Under the pieces are notes generated by a model. That model saw only the letters and a list, made by a program, of their open reading frames with translations. It did no database searches and was not told the DNA's origin. The translations under genes were made by a program, and so were the position numbers. 64,000 nt of DNA, from NCBI GenBank assembly GCA_014871385.1, contig CM026426.1, forward strand, positions 67,355,692 through 67,419,691, written 5' to 3'. The stretch's first letter is position 1. Every line of letters begins with the position of its first letter. Source of the stretch: Ceratodon purpureus (Eukaryota; Streptophyta; Bryopsida; Pseudoditrichales; Ditrichaceae). This document shows positions 46,089-57,823 of the stretch, piece after piece.

Positions 46089-47175
46089 TTTCCAAGAAAG
46101 ACCAGAAAAACTCGGAAAGAAAATGTAAGAGGATATTCTAACACAAGGATGACTACAAAAGAGATAAAGAAAGCCAGTACTAAAGAAAATCTAAAGCTTC
46201 AAAAGGCCGAAGACGCTACCGCCATCGCCGCTTCTTGGAGCTCCGCATCCCGCCGCGCTACCATGCCTTATCCATGCTCTACCCTCCAACCACCAAGCCA
46301 AAGCTACTGGTGCCTTAACTCATAAGTGTAATAATAACATTAAGGTGGTTTCCCCATTCCTAACTGAATAAGAAATACAGATATGAGCCATTCATATTAT
46401 TTGGTGTTGTTATTTTTTAGAGGTACGTAAGAAAAAATGGAATCCAACACAAGTTGAAACATAATTTTGGGATGAAGAATGAATTAGTTATAAATTTTCA
46501 AAGTTGCAGTATGACCCATTCCATTCACATCATATAGATACATCTCTTTCTGTATATTAAAGATGCTTAAACCAACTACAGCAAATCCATAACCACACTT
46601 ACATTTACTAAAACCAACAAAAGAAAACCCACTACCAACTGGAACTCATGCTACAACCAACATCATTAGAGCATTGATTGCGGAAAATACTCCTAGCTGT
46701 TGGTGAAAGGGAGCCAGGTGGGAATGGGGAAACCACCTTATTCAACTTTGTAGCTGTCCGTCTAATGTTTTTGAGCCTTTCCGTGCGTTCTCACGAGGCA
46801 GGCTTTCGGGCGGGGCGGGGGATTCTTCGTAACCCACTTTTGGATTTTTTCCTATTCTCGCCAAGGCACCTCTTGGAGCAATATCGCCCGCGGTGCTTCG
46901 CCTCCCGGGCTCTTTCTCGAAACGCCTGCCCCGTAAAAAAGCCCGTGAGGTTCCATTAACCCGGGTATGACCCGAATTTTTTTTGAGCAGATGGGCAACT
47001 ACCCGAGCCATATCGAAGCGGGGATTCGAACTCCTCACCGAATGCGTGCCCCGCGACAGGCCTCCCTCATACAGAGTCATTAATATCAAGCCCAGAGTCC
47101 CATGCTCGCCTGAAGTAACTTCAATAAAGAATTTCCGAGCTGCCCTGATAACGATGGTGCACAACGTGGGTTACG
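46089..47175. other. Region without a supported gene
   Basis: An AT-rich part (46320-46680) is followed by a GC-rich part (46780-47175). The latter holds GGGGATTCGAACTCC at about 47020, which resembles a tRNA T-arm, but no tRNA folds around it by eye. No gene is supported. Confidence 0.5.
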
Positions 47176-47300
47176 CAGGGTGAGCCTCCCGCAGGGGGCT
47201 CACGCATGGGAGCCTCCCTACCCCTCGGGCCGGGCTACCGCCCTTGCCCTACGGCTCGGGGGCTCCCATCGCGTGAACCCCGTGCGGGGGGCTCACCCTG
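47176..47300. repeat. GC-rich foldback, about 40-bp arms
   Basis: CAGGGTGAGCCTCCCGCAGG continues to TGGGAGCC on the left, and its near-perfect complement ends GGGCTCACCCTG on the right, with about 45 bases between. It could be a small foldback element or a strong RNA or DNA hairpin. No flanking duplication is obvious. Confidence 0.8.
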
Positions 47301-48767
47301 TACTAAAGGCCCGGGAGGCCACCGGCCGCGGGGGATTCTGTCGGGGGAGATGCTCTGATTTGTAAAGGAAAATCCCTCAAAGGGGATTACGTCGGAGACG
47401 TCACTTCCAGCCAGTGTCACACTCTGATCTCACTTAGTTTAGTCATCCTGTTGCAAATTCCAATGGAGTGTTGGTTCGTCTGGCCTGGGCCTGGCTCTGG
47501 CAGGAACGGGTTTGGATGAGGGAGGAGAATCTGACGGAGGAGTTGTAATATTCAACTTAGATTTCTTCACGCAAGGCGAAGGCACAAGTTTCCTAGTAGT
47601 GGGGAGAGTTAAGGAGAAGGCAAGGAGGGGGCGACTGCATGCTCAGATGAGTGGAGTGGAGCGGAGTCCTGGGGTGAGATCATGCTGGTTTGATTTTATT
47701 TTTTTTTGAGGCAGGAAGGATTCAGTCGACCGGAATTAGCCTTGCGGGGGTCGGGTTAGTCAGTCAGTCACCTGGATTCGGGGCACCCAGTCGGCAGGGG
47801 CAGGTGGGGCACGTGTCGTGACTCGTCCACGAGGAGCGAGAGTGTTTATAAAAGTGTTGCTACAACAGCGTTACCAGATCTCGTGTAGGCAACTCTCGGG
47901 GTGAGAGTGGTCGAGGCAGAAGTGTGGGAAGGTGGTCAGTTTTCAATCGCTTGTCTGCCAGTTGAGGTAGGCGATAATGATGATGATGTCCATGGTTCCA
48001 TGTCAGGGATAGGAAGAGTAGTATTATTGTGGACTTGAAAGATGGCGAGGTGTGAGTGAGCGGCGTGGCTTTATTTGAAGGTTATGATTAAATTCAACGA
48101 GTTCTGTTAACTAGGTTGGTTGGTTGGTCTGCCGGGTTTCAACTGGAAGGAGGTGGGAGGTTGGCTGAAAGGGGGTGAGGTATCTTCATGTTTTAAATAT
48201 GGTTGGCTGCGAGAATATTTTGAGAGGGGGTATGGACACAGAGAGTGGTGGTGTGAGGGAGTAGATGAGCGAGTGGAAGACGGTCGTTGAAGCTTGTAAT
48301 CAGAACGAGAAACAGAGCATGGGATTGGAGTTTATGGCAGCCTGGTGTAGGTGCAGGTCGAGGAGCATGGAAACCGCTACTTCAAGAGCATCATCACGGT
48401 CTTCACCACTCATGTCATGGCTGCTGCTCTTGTCTTCTTCATTAAAGTATCGCCTCTCCTAGTACATTCCCCTCCTGTGCCCCCCCTTTTCTTCCCGAAT
48501 ATTCTTTAGTGATAGAGTTACTGTCGCCCATGAAAGCGACAGTTGATCGCATTTGATCGAGTGGGTGTGCTATCTTATTAGACATTATCTTGTGAGTAGA
48601 CGATTGAGTTGGGAATCTGTGGGCTCTGGTGCGCAGATGAACATGTGTACTTGAAAGGCATTATTCGCATGTTAAATCCTACACTTGGAGAACACTTCTT
48701 AAACGTCGACGGCAGCAGGGTGACACCTTCACAGCAGCTGTATCTCCTGTGAAGAAGAACCACCAGC
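47301..48767. other. 5' flank of the ACR-like gene
   Basis: No coding sequence is supported. It contains the TATA-like site listed separately, gtcagtcagtca-type repeats at 47755-47770 and a T tract at 47695-47707. It probably holds the promoter and 5' untranslated region of the gene starting at 48768. Confidence 0.45.
47845..47854 (+). promoter_or_regulatory. TATA-box-like site upstream of the ACR-like gene
   Basis: TTTATAAAAG is a good TATA match, about 910 bp before the start codon. If real, it implies a long or spliced 5' untranslated region. There is no transcript evidence. Confidence 0.25.
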
Positions 48768-50754
48768 ATGAGGGCAATGAGGGCCTACGGCGATGAATTC
48801 GTGGTTGTGAGTGTAGGAGCACAGCCAGAAGATCTCACGGAGATTACCATCAATTGCCCCGACAAAGTGGGGCTTGGCTGCGACATCTCCCGTATAGTCT
48901 TTGAGTTTGGCTTAAGCATCGCAAGAGGAGGTAATTAGAAAGAATAATTTCAGTTAATGCTAATGTGGTTCCGGATAATTAAGTCTTTAAGGGATGTTTC
49001 TGCTTTACAATCTCCTGATGTTTCTTAGTTGTCGCTATGGCTTATTCAGATTTAGCTACAGACGGCCGATGGTGCTTCGTGGCGCTATGGGTGATCGCGA
49101 GGGCAAGTCAAATGCCCACGCGCTGGCAGCTGCTGAAGCAACGATTGGAAGACGTGTGCCCTTCCGCCATCCCATCGCTGTTACCCCACCCTACTCCTCA
49201 AGTGCACTTGTCACAGCGCGTAATGCTGCTCCAAGTCTGCTCTAGCGATCGCACTGGACTTCTCAATGGTGAACCCAAACTTCGCTTTTTTCAATTTTGT
49301 AACTCTCTTTTGTTTGAAAGAATAGCGTTAGTAGCTGTATCTATCAGTGTAAATTTATGTAGAAATCAAATTTTCACTTTGGATCTCAATTTTGAACAAT
49401 TAAGTACTGGTGCTCTCCTTTTCTACTCAGTTCTCGTCTTATTGCAAGCTCTTACTGGATGTATGATGAGCTGGGCCTGATCCAATCAGAACATGAACTT
49501 AATGTTACTTATAATACACTTCTTGTTTAATTCCACTGCAGATGTGGCTCAGAAGCTTTGGGAGCTCGAGTTCACCATTCACAAAGTGAAAGTTTCGACA
49601 AGCCCAGAGGAGAAGTCAGTCAACTTCTTCTTTATAACCGATAACAAGAACATAGTGCCTTGGAAGAAACGAAGAGAGGAGGTCATCGGGCAAGTGAAGG
49701 AGTTGCTGGGGCCCAACTGTTCGCATTGCGAAATGAGGCTGGCAAGTCCGGAGGAAAAGGGGTTGGACATCCTCCCTGCTCCTGCCTGGGTCACCAAGGA
49801 CTTGTTCTTTGATGAGTCCACCCCCTGTGACGGCGGCAGCTGGCGAGTTCAGCACTCCCGGTTAGTCGAAATTGTGGTGAAGCACGACATTCAAAGCCCC
49901 TTGCACACCCTACTTCAAGTCACTTGCAAGCGTCGCAAGGGGCTTCTGTATGACTGCCTTCGTTGCGTGAAAGATCTGCGATTTCAGGTCGCTCACATGC
50001 GAATCGCTTCACTGGAGAATGGCAACAGCGAAATCAGTGTATTTTTTTTGGATCCGAAAGGTCAAAGGATCACTGATACAGTAGAGCAAAAAGAAATTTG
50101 CGCTTGTGTGAGGGAGGCAGTTGAACATCCGCTGCGCATCAAGTTTGTGACAAGAGGGGACGACACGGAGTTGTTCGTTTCCACCCCCATTGAAACTTGT
50201 GGCCGGGGCCGCCCTCGCGTTGTGTATGATGTCACTCTTGCTCTGAGGGAGCTAGATATCTGCATTTTCTTGGTGAGCATTCAATTTTCTCCCAGACATT
50301 GCCAAGTTAGGTGTGCAGATCAACATAGCAGTGTTAATATGACACCTTTGAGTGTGTGACTTTGCAGTCACGTTCGGAACAATATTTTTTTACTAAGATC
50401 TATGATGTCATGTGAAGTCCCTCTTGGCGTCACTTAAATATGCTTCTTCTAGTCGCTGGCACACTCAAACGAAAATAAAAGCTCTGGGGTTATGAATTTG
50501 TCATCTCACTGGCGTGCAAACTAGGATCACTATGGAGTGTCCTACTCGTGTTGACTTCTACTTGCATCATTCAAATTTTAGTGACAATGTTTTTGTCTAT
50601 TCTCTTGCAGGCTGACATTGGTCGGCACCTTGTGAACGACCAACAATGGGAGGTGTACCGGTTTCTGCTTTCGGAGAAGGAGGATTTTTCCTTGACAGAC
50701 CCAAAGAACCGCAATGTTATAACCGACCGCGTCCAGGAAATGTTGATTGGATGA
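48768..50754 (+). CDS. ACR9/10: ACT domain repeat protein, ACR9/ACR10-like
   Basis: Four exons: 48768-48930, 49029-49268, 49542-50272 and 50611-50754. All have GT-AG borders and consistent phases, giving 425 residues and a TGA stop. That is close to the 410-430 of plant ACR9 and ACR10. ACT-type repeats by eye: about residues 20-80 (ITINCPDKVGLGCDISRIVF, then DLATDGRWCFVALWV), 120-190 (VCSSDRTGLLN, FTIHKVKV, FFFITD), 240-315 (VTCKRRKGLLYDC) and 340-420 (CGRGRPRVVYDVTLALRELD, then ADIGRH and WEVYRFLL). The last signature is typical of ACR9/ACR10. ACT domains usually sense amino acids; Arabidopsis ACR proteins are non-enzymatic and thought to act in amino-acid or nitrogen signalling. All exons are open, so this is the one clearly intact host gene here. 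The ATG at 48768 fits the family N-terminus. Confidence 0.93.
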
Positions 50755-51928
50755 TCTGAAAAATCGATATGATAATTCTCTCTAGCAGACGATGACGATG
50801 ACGATTGTATTCCTAAGCCTGTCGATAGCAGTATGAGGAATATGGGCAGGAGATCTTGTCACATTGGTAAGCTCCTCCTTAGGGTTAGGGAACTGGAAAC
50901 TAACTAATTGTTCGGAATATTAATCTAGTTTTATTTCCCAAAAACCCCCTTTTGGTTCCTTCGTTAACATTTGCTTCAAATGATGAACACGCCAGCCAGG
51001 GTTTTGGTCAGATTCTTTTTACCCTACCCGCCGGTGAAGTGCTATTCTGTGAATGTGTAAATAGCACTATGTGATACAGATTCTATGTATACCTCGATAA
51101 TAACTAGTGTAGTTAGTGTCTGCGCTTAATTGCTTTATTTGTAAAGAAATCCCCACTTCCAACCTTATGATTTGGCATTGCAGGCTATATGCGGTCGTCC
51201 ATGGTTAAAGTGATGGCCTGGTATGCGATGTAGATATTTATGGATATGTAATTTTTATATGGTAGGGCCTTGTAAGCTCATGGGGGTCATGTAGCAACGT
51301 ACTTCTGTTTACGAACTTTTTGAGGATTAAGTTCATGCCCTGATAGCCGACCAATCTTCCAACCGGTCTTTTGCTGACCATATGACCTTATGCATACCAG
51401 GCCTCTTCGCCGTGTGCATCCAAAATATTTTGGTTAACCCGTAAAGTTCTTTGACAATTTCAGGATTTATAGTGACAAAATCTGCAATTTTCAATGTAGA
51501 GGTTATTCAAACTTTTTTTTACTTTTTTTTACCTCCAACTGTTAGATCTTGTCTATGAGAACTTGGTATAATTTTTGTGGAATTTTGAGCGCGCAGATTA
51601 GCAAAATTATAGCATTTGATGTTTGTTTCTAAATTTATTTTTTTTGTACTGCCTATAAAGGTTACTATAGTTTGACCGCTTGTATGATAAAATTATTATA
51701 TTGTTGAAGTTGGGGGTTTTTGATATTTAGATAGTACACATTCTTAGGAACATGTGTACCAAAACTCATATGTATTGGACACCTAGAACATATTGCAAAA
51801 AAACAGGCAATGGAACACAGGTGAAAGTTCTGCACAAATATAGTTCTAGGTAAAACATTTGTAGTAAATACAGATTTTGAAAATATCAAAATCCAAACAG
51901 TGATTACATGAGTAATTAGGTAATACTA
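50755..51928. other. 3' flank of the ACR-like gene, no gene seen
   Basis: Probably 3' untranslated region followed by AT-rich intergenic DNA. A short cgatgacgatgacgatt repeat lies at about 50786-50802. No coding sequence is supported. Confidence 0.5.
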
Positions 51929-52871
51929 CCGTAGGTGAAGAGCAGCTTCGGCGCTCTCTTGCCGAATAATTAATTAATTTATGATTTTAGTGTTCGGCAC
52001 CTAAAAATAGTATATTCAAAATTTCAGCATCTTTCTTTTTAAACTTTTAAAAATTCGGCTTTAATCATCTCTTACATTTCTACTTAAGTTTGTATCATGT
52101 ACAACATTAATGCATTACATTACAAGTTGGATGTGAGAGATGTGGTGAGAATGCCCTCTACTTTATACAAGTGGAGTGGAGTTGTGTCCAACAATGCATA
52201 TGGGAAATGTGAACTTTGAGGTGAAGCACTTAGTTAGTCTTCTTTTTTATAACACACATAACTTTTGCATATAGTCTTCAAATGACATAAAATTTGTTGG
52301 AAGTGAAAGATTACTTGATTTTAAAGCTTTTCTGAGACCAACAAATTTTCAAAAAAGTTAATCTTCTATGCACAAATGACCTCCGAAAAACTGTTATGAA
52401 TGCAATTTTTTTTTTTGATCTTTACATGGCTGCAATGATTTGTTCATATCTTTTGCATAAAGACTCATTTTAACACAAAACTTATTGGAGGTAGAAGAAG
52501 GATTGATTTCTCAACTTTTGTTAGTTAAACACAATTCTCTAAAACTTCATCTTCTATGCTCAATTGGACTCCAAAAATCTGTGTACAACACATTTGAAAA
52601 GCCTCACTTAGTGTCTTGCTACTTCTTAACCCATATTCTTTGTGAACTAATGTGAGTGAGCTTGATTACAAAAGGAGCACATTCTCTCCTTCACAACTCA
52701 CATTAGTTTCCACTAGAGGTAAAATTCAAGCGAGAAGTAAAAACTTCTTACTTTTCGGCAATTTTGAGAAATAATTTATATTATTTTCGGCTAAAATTGC
52801 CAATAATATCCTAAAATTTTCGGCATCTGTTTTTGGAATTATTATTCGCCGAACCTGCTCTTAACCTACGG
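51929..52871. mobile_element. 943-bp MITE-like element with TA duplications
   Basis: The ends are inverted copies: CCGTAGGTGAAGAGCAGCTT at 51929, and on the other strand CCGTAGGTTAAGAGCAGGTT from 52871 inward, both continuing TCGGCG. TA flanks each end (51927-51928 and 52872-52873), as for Tc1/mariner-type insertions. The subterminal parts repeat TTCGGC/GCCGAA several times. The interior is AT-rich with no coding sequence, so it is non-autonomous. The superfamily is inferred from the TA alone. Confidence 0.65.
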
Positions 52872-53608
52872 TATATAAAAAATAAATTAAAATTAAAAAA
52901 AAAAAAAAACATTTCACAACAAACTAGGGGATAAATACAAAGATTTGGACCCCCTAGTTGTCCGGCCAAGAGAATAGAGGGCAGGGGTGGGTATATGCAC
53001 CCAATCCCACTAGCCTCCGCCGATGCTCTTCGGCACCAAATCCCAGCCAGGGGCCGAGGCTCCCCTGACAGGGCCTCAGCCTCCCCACCTGGGAGTGTAG
53101 TGACTCCTCAATCCCCGCCCCTGGTCTGTCTGTTGCCAGACCAGATACGACCCTCCTCCCCGCATGCATGGCCCCCAATAGCCATGCCATGCTTACCCCT
53201 TTCTGTCCGGCTGGCATTGCTTGCATGATCCCCCTCGCATGCTTCCTTTCTCCTCCCTCATCTAGAAATAAGGCCTCGCCTTCCTCCTCTTCTTTCACCT
53301 AAAGCCGCCACCTCCTTCCCCTAATCTTGCCACCTCCTTATTGCATGTGGCACCTAAATGCGTCTCTGTATTTAGGAATTCACTTTGAGCTCCTTCAAAA
53401 CTTCCTATTTTCTCCTCTCTCACTCATGGATAACATCTACCTCTCATGTACTACAAAATTAGTAATTCTAATTTTTTTTTTTTGCAACTTTTGTTGTTTA
53501 TTTGTTTTTGTTTTCCATTCTAGATAGTAATGTGAAGAAATTTTTCAACCAATTCAAGAGACGGGAATAACAAAACAAGAAATGACTGGACATTTGAAAA
53601 AAAGTGAA
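52872..53608. other. Region without a supported gene
   Basis: An A run (52893-52908) is followed by a GC-richer patch (52990-53310) with an open minus frame of low credibility (52954-53298), then AT-rich DNA. The end of the piggyBac element may lie near here, but I could not find TTAA-flanked termini. Confidence 0.45.
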
Positions 53609-56120
53609 TTAGAGGGCATAAGGAAAAAAAAGATTGGGAAAACAAATTGAAGATATTTTTGAGATACTCTCATTTTCTAGGCTTTGGCGACAAAGGCGTT
53701 CATGATATTTTTGGAAGCAAGAAAATTTGCCATGAATACACATATACTTATTGACACATGAAGGACAATAGTAATGAGGCCTTTTTCCAACATTGCTTTT
53801 AGACTTGTTGCAAACCACACAATAATCTCTCTTCCTCAAATATGACGGACAACATACACCTCGACCTTGTGAAGTTCCACCAATTTCTTCAAAATCCCAC
53901 TCGCCCCAATTTCATAATAAAGCTTCACATAACTCCGTCCAAAATTACAAGTGGGTCATAGGTTTTCTAACCGGTACACAATTTCTAAATACCGTAGGTA
54001 ATCCTACACGATTTGACCGCATTGTCCCTATTGCATAAATCATCTTTGAATACAAATCTTTGAAAAGCCCTGCACTTGTAAAAAAATTGTCTATGGTAAT
54101 GACATGTCCTTTCCTGCATATGTCACTAGTCAAGTCCAAAACCTCGTTGTGTGCCAACCTCGGTTCTCCCCTAGTTGTCTTAAGACCCTCTTTTACTACT
54201 TGAGTTTTTCCACAATAAACCAAGAAATTCCAAACACATTTGGATGTAGAACATGCCAAACACCAAACTTTTATGCCCGACTTCTGTGGTTTTTGGGGCA
54301 TATATTGAACAATGGGCAATATGATCCTTTATATCCAATCATCATCTCGTCTACTGTGCAAAGTTTCTCTAAATTCCAAGCGTTCTTACAGTTCTCTGTG
54401 ATGCTCTCTATCAACCACCAAACTTGTCCCAATTTGTCATATCCCGGCAAATCTTTCTCCCGCACATAACTTGCCGGATTATTTATGTGTAAACATCTTG
54501 TCAACTCCATGAATCTCGATCGCGTCATGAATCTAGAAATGATAGAACAATGGAAAATAGAGCCTTTCCTGTGCCAATAGGATTTTATGTTTGGTTGCCG
54601 TTTCATACCCATATACAAGCAAATAGCCACAAATGCTTTGAATTCTGGAAGGATAAATTCTTTCCAATCCACACCTCCCATGGTATTCCCTTTGCCATGT
54701 ACCTCTGTGGCATAACGATTTGTCTCTCTTACAATGTCTTGCATAATATGATGTGTCCAAAAAATGTTAAACAATTGCAACATTGTCAAAATGACCTCCA
54801 AAACAAATTAGCCATTGAAACACCCACAAAATCCATAGGCGGTGGGTCATACGTGAAATAAGTTTTCTTCCAAGTATCATCACGGTAAAAGAATTTTATG
54901 CTGTTAGGGTCGTCCAATTCTCCATCCACATCCTCTTCTACACTCATAAAATCCTCCTCATTCGATCCATTACTATCACTCTCCAAGGTTGGTACCTCAT
55001 ATATATTTCTCATTTCGCTCACCTATTGCCTCTGCCTTTTAAAAAAATTAGCCTCTCCAACCCTCCCTACAAACTCCCTTCTATCCTTCCTTAAACCCAT
55101 TGAAACCCCTAATTCCCCCTCAATCCCCCTATTCCTGCATTCCCCAAAATCCAAACCGTCCTTCATCAGTAGTACTGTCAGCCATCAACTTGTTGCCTTC
55201 ATCTTTGTTCCCCCCTCACCATGCCCATCGTCCCTCATCCCCTCAGCATGGCCCATCCTCATCATGGCTGCATGCACATGCCCTGCCAATGTCTACCCCC
55301 CGCCACCTATAATTGCAGCTGTAGCTTTGGCTATAGTGCTGTATCCAAACTCTCTGCCATGGTGGCTTATGTGCCCGGCCCCATCGCCCTCTCCTTGGAC
55401 TTGGTTAATGACCCCGCCCTCCCCTTCGACCCCTGCCACCGCGGCCCAGGTTGTGGATGCCGTTAGGCTCCCTTCCTCCCCCCACGCTCGTCGTCGTTGC
55501 CCCAGGCGCCTCCCCCCTTTCTTCTCTCCGACATCCTGCATGTCTGTCCTCCTCTTCATGCACTGGTCTTTGTAATTACTGCTTTCTTTGCCCACGTGAT
55601 CGGTCATCAAATTGTTGCACGTTATATTGAGATTCCTCACGCCACCACAAATCTTCAAGAATCTTATCCTCTCCAAGTGCATACTCTCCCTCATCAAAGC
55701 TGTTTTCACTTGGTTCTTCACAGGAGCTTTCCATCCCTTCATTAACACCTATTTCTTGACTATCAACGAAATCAGGGTCATAATCTCCAATTATGTCGAG
55801 TAGCAATGTGTGGATGTCTCCTTCAATCTCTACAGGTGGTGGAGGAGGTGGTGAGGGAAGAGTTGGAAGTGTAGGAGATTGTATAGGTATAGGTAGAGTA
55901 GGAGATGAGGGAATAGAAGGAGGGTTGGAAGTACCACATGCAACCTTGAACTTCGTCGTGGAGCCTCTAAGAAGCTCTCCTATAAATTTAGAAACATCCA
56001 TGAGTGAGTTTGAAATCAAATAAGAACATTTGGCTATGAACACAAAACAAGAAAATTCAACATTTAGTAAGTGTGTCTAACCTCCTTCCCTCTCGATGAC
56101 CTTGTACTCTTTCTTGGCAT
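53609..56120 (-). pseudogene. piggyBac-type transposase (DDE_Tnp_1_7), decayed
   Basis: A cut-and-paste transposase on the minus strand. It starts at the ATG at 56120 (MPRKSTRSSRGKE), apparently followed by a short intron to ATTTATAG near 55992. An acidic N-terminal part follows (VEIEGDIHTLLLDIIGDYDP). Sequence at 55575-55023 does not fit the protein and may be an intron or insertion. Then come IYEVPTLESDSNGS, FVAICLYMGMKRQPNIKSYW and VDEMMIGYKGSYCP (54801-54271), and VITIDNFFTSAGLFKDL and GTMRSNRVGLP (54319-53945). The C-terminal cysteine-rich finger is DYCVVCNKSKS to YYCPSC (53839-53609). Frames change near 54800, near 54290 and near 53900, so it is a pseudogene. TTAA target sites were not located. 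Confidence 0.85.
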
Positions 56121-56790
56121 CTTAGAAGTAGTAAAGAGTAGACTCTATGACAACATTCACAAATGAAAATGATGAGGTGGAGTTTGCTTAAGCTGAAATT
56201 ATATGTTCATGAGGTCTTGAAGTTATCAACTTTAGAGCATGATGGGGTTTTGTTGTGAAGTTTGAATTTAGGTCTATGGCATTGTTGTGTAGCATCTGAA
56301 TTTGTCCTCTTGGTGGAGGGACAAACTTGCTTATTAACTTTGATGCATTCTAATTTTTACAAGAAGTACAATAGATCTTGAAGAAGTCCAAGGCCTTGTC
56401 TCTTTTTATTTCTAAATTTATGACAAGTTGATAAGATCAATGCCAAGTAAACAAGCACGACAAATGAGGAGGAGATGAGAGTTTGAATTAAAAAAAAAAA
56501 AACACACAAATGCAAGCTGCAAACACTTCTAGCGGAGAGATTCTGCACCTGCACAGTCCGCTGCACAGTCTGAGCCTGCACAGCGGCACAACCCGCTGCT
56601 CGCAGCTTCAAAGACCCCCCACGTTTCCTCCCCAGACGTTTCCTTCCTCCCGAACCCCAAGAGTTTCTCAAGCGTTCCCCGTACCCAAAGCGTTACCCCC
56701 TACTAACGGCCTGTATGCATGGCCCCGCCATTGCAGCCTTAGACCGCGCCCCGGCCTCGGTAGCAGCTGACTGCGCTCTACCAGGCTTGC
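56121..56790. other. Flank between the piggyBac gene and element B
   Basis: No gene is supported. An A run lies at about 56489-56502 and a C/T-rich patch at about 56520-56700. The last five bases, CTTGC at 56786-56790, are the left target duplication of element B. Confidence 0.5.
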
Positions 56791-57298
56791 TGTCACGCTC
56801 CAAACTTAGTCGCTCGTTCCTCACGAGTCCAAGTCCGTCGCGGCGCTCCTAATTACCTGCAAGGCAACAAGTCCCATGAGTTAGCTTACTCCGGGGTGCA
56901 CTCCACTCCGGGGTGTGCTCACTCATGGTACCTCTCATCAGTCAGACTCTCTAAGACTAACTAAGTCTAACCCTCGCGACCCGCCCAAGAGACAACTCCG
57001 GGGTGCGGGTGAGGCGCCTTAAGCCTTCGCTAGCCAAGACCCGCTCTTGTCTAGCTCCGGGACCTTAGCAAGCTCCCACCTCAACCATTCGTCACTCGTC
57101 ACTCAACTCGTGACGCCTAGTCCGCTTTAGGCCCAAGGCCAAGGTCCGCCCGCCGACCTCAACAAGGGTCATCCCAACCGGCGTCAACCTAAGACATTGC
57201 TCACCCACTCCGGGGTGAGCCACTATCCTACTAAGTCCCGGTCACTACTCCGGGGTGCCCTCTTAGTCACAGTGTGTCTCTAACTTATGGTCGTGACA
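56791..57298 (-). repeat. 3' LTR of element B (508 bp)
   Basis: TGTCACGCTCC...GGTCGTGACA. It is identical by eye to 63187-63694 except for one base near 57054. Five CTCCGGGGTG motifs are present. Inside it, on the minus strand, is a purine tract ending GTGGGGGGAGGG (57299-57310), the expected polypurine primer. Confidence 0.97.
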
Positions 57299-57823
57299 CC
57301 CTCCCCCCACAAGAAGAAGGGGTGACGTCCTCGTCACGCACTAACCTAGTTCCTCGAGGCAATTACTTCCTCTTATGGAACTTTACATTGTGGTTCAGTG
57401 ATTCTCTTTCCTAGTCTAACCTAAGCCTTTTGATAGTCCGCTCGTTACTTTGCCTTGCCATGGCAAAACCATACTTCAAGTTAAGATTGACCCTCAAGAG
57501 GATCCCCATCCATATGGTGGATTTACAAGGCCATGGATTTGGCTTTAAGGGATCCTTTACACACTCATAGGTGCTTTTCCGGAGTCCCGTTCCTTCTTCA
57601 CCACTTGGACATGGGAGCGACCCATGCGTCGCGCCAGGAGCGACTCGAAGGAGCGCAAGCGCCACCAACTTACTTGGCCAGTAGTAAGCACCCTCTTACA
57701 AGAACTAACTTAGTTCCCCTTCGAGAGCTTCCACTTCTGCGGCGTCCGATCTATTGTTTATCCAAGCTTCGTATCTTTGCTTCGGTTCTTCCGTTTTGTT
57801 AGCAACAAGGAGAGTTGGCCGCT

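Noticed and set aside
47005-47080. tRNA gene on the minus strand around GGAGTTCGAATCCCC
   Set aside because: The T-arm-like sequence is good, but I find no matching D-arm, anticodon arm or acceptor stem at proper spacing, and no clear A box for a tRNA-derived SINE.
52954-53298. 114-codon minus-strand frame
   Set aside because: Low-complexity start, no domain, no splice context; the GC-rich patch explains the open frame.
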